DNA of 64,000 bases from positions 303,759,468 through 303,823,467 of the forward strand of contig NC_057861.1 in assembly GCF_019393635.1 (NCBI RefSeq), read 5' to 3'. Made by a program: the position numbers and the translations under genes. This document shows, one piece after another, positions 24,790 through 64,000 of this stretch; position 1 is the stretch's first letter; each line of letters opens with the position of its first letter. The notes below the pieces were generated by a model. It saw nothing but the letters and a program-made list of their open reading frames with translations. It did not search any database and was not told the DNA's origin. This DNA comes from Dromiciops gliroides. Taxonomy: Eukaryota; Chordata; Mammalia; Microbiotheria; Microbiotheriidae.

Positions 24790-26131
24790 ACTACTGAAGA
24801 TGTATTCATTTTCTTTGATGTTTAAATTCAGAATTTAAAAAAATAAAAAGAAATAGAGTTTGGGTTAAGTATACTACACAATTGTGCACAATGAATTTCA
24901 GATCTGTGATAAGAAAAATGTTCAATTTAGTTGGAAAAACAAACTATGTCCTATGGCTATAGAACTGAAATCTATGAATTAATTCAATACTCCAAAAGAT
25001 GACCGTTACGGGTTTGCTATGTGTCCTCTCTTCAATGGAGGTAGATGGCAATTGCTCCACAATTTAGTTAACAATCTTGATTAATTGCCATGTTCAGGCT
25101 TTTGGTAGCAACCTCCAAACTTACCTAGACTGGACCTTGGGTCATTATCACAGCCCATCAACTAGCCATGCTTGAATTAATTGAAACCTTTCTTGCTTGC
25201 TAAGGAACTGAGAGAACTGGATCTCTGTTGACATACTTATTTTGAGAACTCAGGAAGGACCCTTCTCCCTCTTTCCTCCACCTTCCTGCATTCCATAATG
25301 AAAACACTGGGTAGGATTTTGGTAGAATAAAGTTTAAGAGTTTAAAACTGCATAATGACTAGATCAAGGCTCTTTATTTTTTGAGGCACATCATGATGAA
25401 TGATGATTTTTCTTTGACCCCAGCATTAGTCAGCTGCTTTTTAGCGATACCTATATGGATGAACTTACTATGTCTTTTTCCTAGTAATAGCAAGTGGTAT
25501 TGAAGGGATTTCTGAATTATTTATATTGTATAGTTTCTGAAGTAGATTGCAATAGAATTCTAAAACCGCTCAGAAAGGATTATTTCATTGAATTCTGAAA
25601 TAGCAAATGAAACGTCATTATCCTGTTTGTTTATACTTGTTCATTTTTAATATAATGTTTAAGTGTATTTAATACTGAATTAAAACAGGTTTTAAGGTGT
25701 CAATTTACATTAATTCAACACAGTATTTATGAAATGCAAATTCAAGGTACAATGCTGGACCATAAGGTTGATATTAAGCATACTATTTACTTAAATTCCT
25801 CCTTTTAAAAATGATTACTTTGATTTGTTTTAATATTTAATTCTGCCTTTTGTATGGTAAGCATTTTTGGCTCTTTATTATCATCGACACTGCTCAACAT
25901 AGCAATCAATATTTGAGATGCAGAGATATATTTCAAGGAGACATTATATAGACAGTTATTGAATTAATAAATTGTTTTTATGCTAGTGATATATTCATTG
26001 CATTCTCCTCAAGCTACTCAAATTGGCTAGTGCACATAAATAGTGAATAACTTTGCATACAATACATCTAATTTGTGGATATATTTTTCTTTATTAAAAA
26101 TTTATCAAAAAAATAGAAATAAGTAAACCAC
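24790..26131. other. Repeat-free AT-rich spacer downstream of MALT1
   Basis: 1.3 kb without a recognisable mobile element, unusual for this window. Could hold conserved non-coding DNA. Confidence 0.5.
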
Positions 26132-26755
26132 TGTAATGATTGGAATGATGCCACCTACTGGAGACTTGCTGTGGGAAAGCTCCACCATGAGGAAAATGCC
26201 TCAGAGGCATTGTGGCTTTTCCTTGGCGTCAGGATATGATGTTTGCTCATGGGTGCTGTCTATCAAGGCTACCAGCCAATCAACTTGAGGAACCTCCTAT
26301 TTTCTGGGAGGATACAGGAAGGATGAGAGGGAGCCTGGGCGGAGAGCTCTTGCGCTTGTTGAGTTCCTGACTTGGTGGTGGTGGCGGCAGAGGACTTCAC
26401 AGGAAATTTGAGGAAAGATAGGAATGCCAGGCTGTTGGAATTCTGTTCTCAATCTTTTTCTTTCTATTTTCCAATAAACCCTTAAAAACCTAAACTTGGG
26501 GCAGCTAGATGGCGCAATGGATGGAGCACCGCCCCTGGAGTCAGGAGTACCTGAGTTCAAATCCGGCCTCAGACACTTAACACTTACTGGCTGTGTGACC
26601 CTGGGCAAGTCACTTAACCCCAATTGTCTAACCAAAAAACAACAACAACAACAAAAAAACCAAAACCTAAACTCGTTTTATCAGTGATTTTAGTCAGTTT
26701 CCCCCAAAACTGGGGGAACAGATTAGAATCCACATTTAGAATCTTAAATTACACA
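26132..26755 (+). mobile_element. Older solo LTR related to family A at its 5' end, interrupted by a SINE
   Basis: Begins TGTAATGATTGGAATGATGC like family A. The middle is largely different, with an AATAAA at about 26473 and a 3' end near ATTACACA. Flanks CCAC and CCAT are compatible with a decayed 4-bp duplication. A WSINE1-type SINE (26497-26661) is inserted inside, bracketed by a 12-bp repeat AAAACCTAAACT. The LTR is therefore older than that SINE. Confidence 0.7.
26497..26661 (+). mobile_element. WSINE1-type SINE nested in an LTR
   Basis: Full length with an AAC-repeat tail; 12-bp duplication AAAACCTAAACT (26485-26496, 26662-26673) made of LTR sequence. Confidence 0.93.
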
Positions 26756-27517
26756 CCATATAATGTACTCTGAGAAGTAAGTAGTAAAAAACCCTTCATT
26801 TTGGCTCCACACAAAATTTACAATTATAGACAAAGGTTGAAGAATACAAACAAAATGAGAATTTGGTAAATTAATACCAGCCTGTTTGTTACTTATGAAA
26901 TAATAATGATTACGTTATAATGAACTTCTGTATGAAGACAACTTTAATTTTGTTTTATATAGCATGTAAACTTTTGTGTTTATTGTTATAAAATCATCCA
27001 GGAAATAACTATTTTGGTTATCTGAGAATACATTGCTTATATTTGATACCCATGATTTAGATCACTCTCAGGCTCCCTTACTGAAATTAAACTTTTGTTC
27101 CCTCCCACTTTTCAACTGTCTAGGTACAGATTATGCATTGGACAGGTGCTTTTGTATTGGTTCCCCCAGAAGGCTGTATTTCTAGCAAGCCCAAAGTTAC
27201 TTCCTGTGAAAGGTAAAAAACTGACAAAGAGAAGATTAGAAAGAGCAAAAATGAACTATTAAAAAAATCACTTTTATTTCACTAATTTAATGGTGGGGCT
27301 CCATTGAGTCTGCTCCTCCTTCCCTACTCTAACTTAACAAAGGTAATTACTTTTAAGTGGGTGAGATAATTAATGGAGTCCCAACCTTACACAGGTATAA
27401 TCCCCAGTGTTAAAATTGTATTAGTTTCTAAGAACATCAACTTATTTGAAGAACTAAATCTGCCTGTTGCATCTAGTGGTAGGTGCTTAATAAATGCTTG
27501 TTGACTGATTAGAATTG
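26756..27517. other. AT-rich stretch, possible distal MALT1 3' flank
   Basis: Only an L2 scrap at its right end; minus-strand AATAAA near 27277. Confidence 0.45.
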
Positions 27518-27530
27518 AAAATGTGTACAT

Positions 27531-28093
27531 AGGGGTGTAACGATTGGAATGACGCCACCTGCTGGAGACTTACTGTAGAAGAGTTCTGCCCATGAAGCAA
27601 AGGTCTTTGAGGGCAAGACCAGGAGTCTTTTCTTTGGTGTCAGGAAGTGATGCGGGCTAGTGGGAGGAGGAAGGAAGAGACTGGCGCTCAGTCTTGCGCT
27701 TTTTCCTTTGGACTCTGGTGGAGAGCGGAGCTAGAAATGTGCTCTCCCTTTAATAGATAGGAATCTAGGCCTTTCTCTCTCTTTATCAAATTCTTATTCT
27801 CCTTAATAAATGCTTAAAAGCCTAACTCTTGCTAAAGCTTATAATTTATTGGCGACCACTCATTAGATATTTTAGACAGACTAGCTAGAATTTTAACCCT
27901 TAACAGGGGGCAGCTAGGTGGCGCGGTGGATAGAGCACCAAATGGCCCTGGAGTCAGGAGGACCTGAGTTCAAATCTGACCTCAGACACTTAACACTTAC
28001 TAACTGTGTGACCCTGGGCAAGTCACTTAACCCCAATTGCTTCACCAAAAAAATCAAACAAACAAACAAACAAAAAAAACCCCAAAACCCCCC
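27531..28093 (+). mobile_element. WSINE1-type SINE split near its 5' end by a solo LTR
   Basis: SINE bases 27531-27535 and 27906-28093 surround the LTR. 13-bp duplication AAAATGTGTACAT flanks the whole composite. The CAAA-rich tail is followed by the MALT1 3' flank. Confidence 0.92.
27536..27905 (+). mobile_element. Solo LTR, family A (370 bp), inserted in the 5' end of a SINE
   Basis: Starts TGTAACGATTGGAATGACGC and ends CCCTTAACA. 4-bp duplication GGGG, formed from the GGGG that begins the host SINE. The enclosing SINE has its own 13-bp duplication AAAATGTGTACAT (27518-27530 and 28094-28106), so the order of events is SINE first, LTR second. It shares CGGGCTAGTGGGAGGAGG with the copy at 54704. 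Confidence 0.88.
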
Positions 28094-28815
28094 AAAATGT
28101 GTACATGGAATCGAAGTCTGTTGGAGTCCTAATATAAGATTCACAAAGCTAGATGGATTACTTAAGAAAGCATATATTGTTGAGTAGATGCTTCAGATGG
28201 TTAGATTTTTTTGTACAGATTGTTACTATGTTGACCCAAATCATGATTGGTGAAGTTTTGGTATTCTCCAACTTTTTTTTTTAAGACAATCCAAAGAAAC
28301 AGAAATTTTAGACTGTTTTATAAAGGATGTGTATATAAAACTCTTTATTCATTGGTAATTTTGGCAGTCTTGAAATCACAGGATAATCAAAATAAGCATA
28401 TTTCTACAGCTACATATTGAAACGTAGATCACAGATAAATGTATCTCAGTAAGAGCAGGATGTCCTAAAAATGCTATCTACAGAGCACTTGTCTCAGTGT
28501 AAAACTTCCATTTCCATTATTCCTACTTTGGAATGGTCATAATTTAATGAATTTTATTTCTCTCTATATACATTATATTCCTATATTTACATAGTACAAA
28601 CCAAATTATTTTAAAATCTTAAAGTGAAGGAAAAGGATATTTGCAATTAACTATACATCATTTACATTTCAAAGAGGATGATCCTGAGTTTGCTAAGAGA
28701 CTTAGCTTCCCTTCGTAGCACCTTTTCTTTAACATCCCCAAATACTTAGCGCATGCCCAAGTAATACTGAGTATCAGGAATCCAGGAGTTATGCTACTTT
28801 CATAAACTAACATGG
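28094..28815 (-). promoter_or_regulatory. Likely MALT1 3' UTR with candidate poly(A) signals
   Basis: AT-rich, repeat-free DNA directly after the MALT1 stop. On the minus strand AATAAA hexamers occur at 28558-28553 (about 260 nt after the stop) and 28349-28344 (about 470 nt). Further ones lie beyond the SINE/LTR block, for example near 27277. Which one is used cannot be told from sequence. A longer UTR would have to contain the SINE and solo LTR at 27531-28093. Confidence 0.45.
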
Positions 28816-62754
<33,939 letters not shown>

Positions 62755-64000
62755 CTGTAAGAAAAAACCATAGATTAGTTTTAAAATTTAAGGGTTTCCC
62801 CCCTCTTTATAATATGTGAAGATACCAGATTCAGAAATTTCATTAAATGAATTATAACAAATATTTAAATAATAAGATTTCGTTCTATATTATTTTTAGA
62901 ACACAATGTTTTTTATTATTTTACATAGAAGAAAATGCATATGCATTATCAAGATTTAAAAAAAACCCTGGAATTAAAAGATATACTTCTGAGAACCAGG
63001 TCATAAAGGTTTTAAGAGAGTCTAACACTGAAATATAGGTATTTCCTTTCATGTTAAACCAACTGTTTACTGAATAAGGACCAAAAAAAAAAAAAGAATG
63101 CTAAGACTTTCAAATGTAGCCTAAGTAATTAGAAGTACATGTAATTTTAATTTTTACAAAATAGTTATTTGATTTACAGGAAATGTGTCAATGAATTAGG
63201 GAGGATGGAAAGTTATGAGAGTCTGAATAAAGGAAATGGTAAGAATGACAGGCCAAAAAAAATATAAAAGCAGAACTGAGAGGGAATGGGTAAAGGAAGT
63301 AAAGAGAAGTACTAAATGAGGTTAGGAAAGAACAGAAGATGCTGCCAAACCTTTTTCTTCCATTTTTACTCAGGACTTAATATAATTCTTTTTTAAATGT
63401 GTCCTCAAACACTAATCACCTATTGTACTTAGCACTTCCTCAACTGTTTTCCTTAACCACTCCCTTAATTTGCTATATCAGAGTTGAGTACAGGGCCTGG
63501 TTCTGGTGTGCTTGAATGGCCACTAATACATAAACTGTGAAGATGTATAATTTATCTCTGAGTAAATCTCTATATGTCAATATATCTGTCTTTAAGGGAC
63601 AAAAGTTCCTATCCATGCCAGAAAGAAGACACAATCTGCTTTAGTTGTTGTGCTAGGCCAAGGAGATACAGAGTAGAAGAATTAGGAGAGTACTGGGCCA
63701 TATATCATGATGATAAATATGGTTAAAAATTAAAATAATCACTCTGAATATACCTGTGTTGTCCAGGGGAGGGAAAGAGGCACAAGGGCAAGTGACTGAA
63801 ATAGATATGGGAAAAACAAGAACGGTAGTAGAGATTAATGAAACACAGTGGAGGTAAAATATTAATAGCATGGGTACTGGCAGGTTAAGTGGCAACAAGG
63901 AGCTGATGTGCCATACTACTGGGCTGATAACCTGACATGCCACCTTCCAGTACAACTGCCAGGACTTGCTGATCCCTGTCATAGAGTGTTGCTAAGTAGT
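62755..64000. other. MALT1 upstream intron, right edge of window
   Basis: No further MALT1 exon recognised up to the edge; the open frame at 63653-63982 shows no family resemblance. Confidence 0.5.

Noticed and set aside
63653-63982. 109-codon frame with apparent membrane segments
   Set aside because: No family resemblance, composition typical of random AT-rich intron translated antisense, and it does not match any MALT1 exon.

Overview
This window is nuclear DNA from a mammal, most likely an Australian-lineage marsupial. It has one spliced gene with long introns, AT-rich spacers and a dense layer of interspersed repeats. The lineage call rests on about 25 copies of a tRNA-derived CORE-SINE (5' end GGGGCAGCTAGGTGGC) that matches my recollection of WSINE1 of Australian marsupials. 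Older Mar-1-type SINEs, MIR, L2, CR1/L3 and marsupial-type L1 3' ends accompany it. I did not see the SINE that dominates the opossum genome. No bacterial gene, CRISPR array or intact autonomous element is visible.

The gene is MALT1, the paracaspase of the CARD11-BCL10-MALT1 complex, on the minus strand. Eight coding exons can be placed exactly (62754-62551, 40477-40300, 36726-36652, 36030-35903, 33422-33273, 32401-32244, 31061-30936, 29238-28816). They join in frame with GT/AG borders and correspond to human residues about 340-824. That covers the paracaspase domain with catalytic His415 and Cys464, the Ig3 domain with Trp580, Lys644, and the C-terminal tail with both TRAF6-binding motifs. 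Earlier exons (death domain, Ig1, Ig2) lie beyond the right edge. A 22 kb intron (40478-62550) splits the paracaspase domain.

Positions 1-28815 hold the MALT1 3' UTR and downstream intergenic DNA, largely made of repeats. Six or seven LTR fossils are present, all apparently solo LTRs. Four belong to one family of about 370 bp and carry perfect 4-bp target duplications. Several are nested in SINEs or MIRs and give a relative chronology.

The points most worth a second look are these. The human MALT1 self-cleavage arginine (Arg781) is glutamine here, while the TRAF6 motif it would release is kept. A previously unremarked 7SK RNA retropseudogene with target duplications and no A tail sits in a MALT1 intron. 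Several retroposition footprints consist of a target duplication around only a T-rich tract, or around a SINE without its tail.
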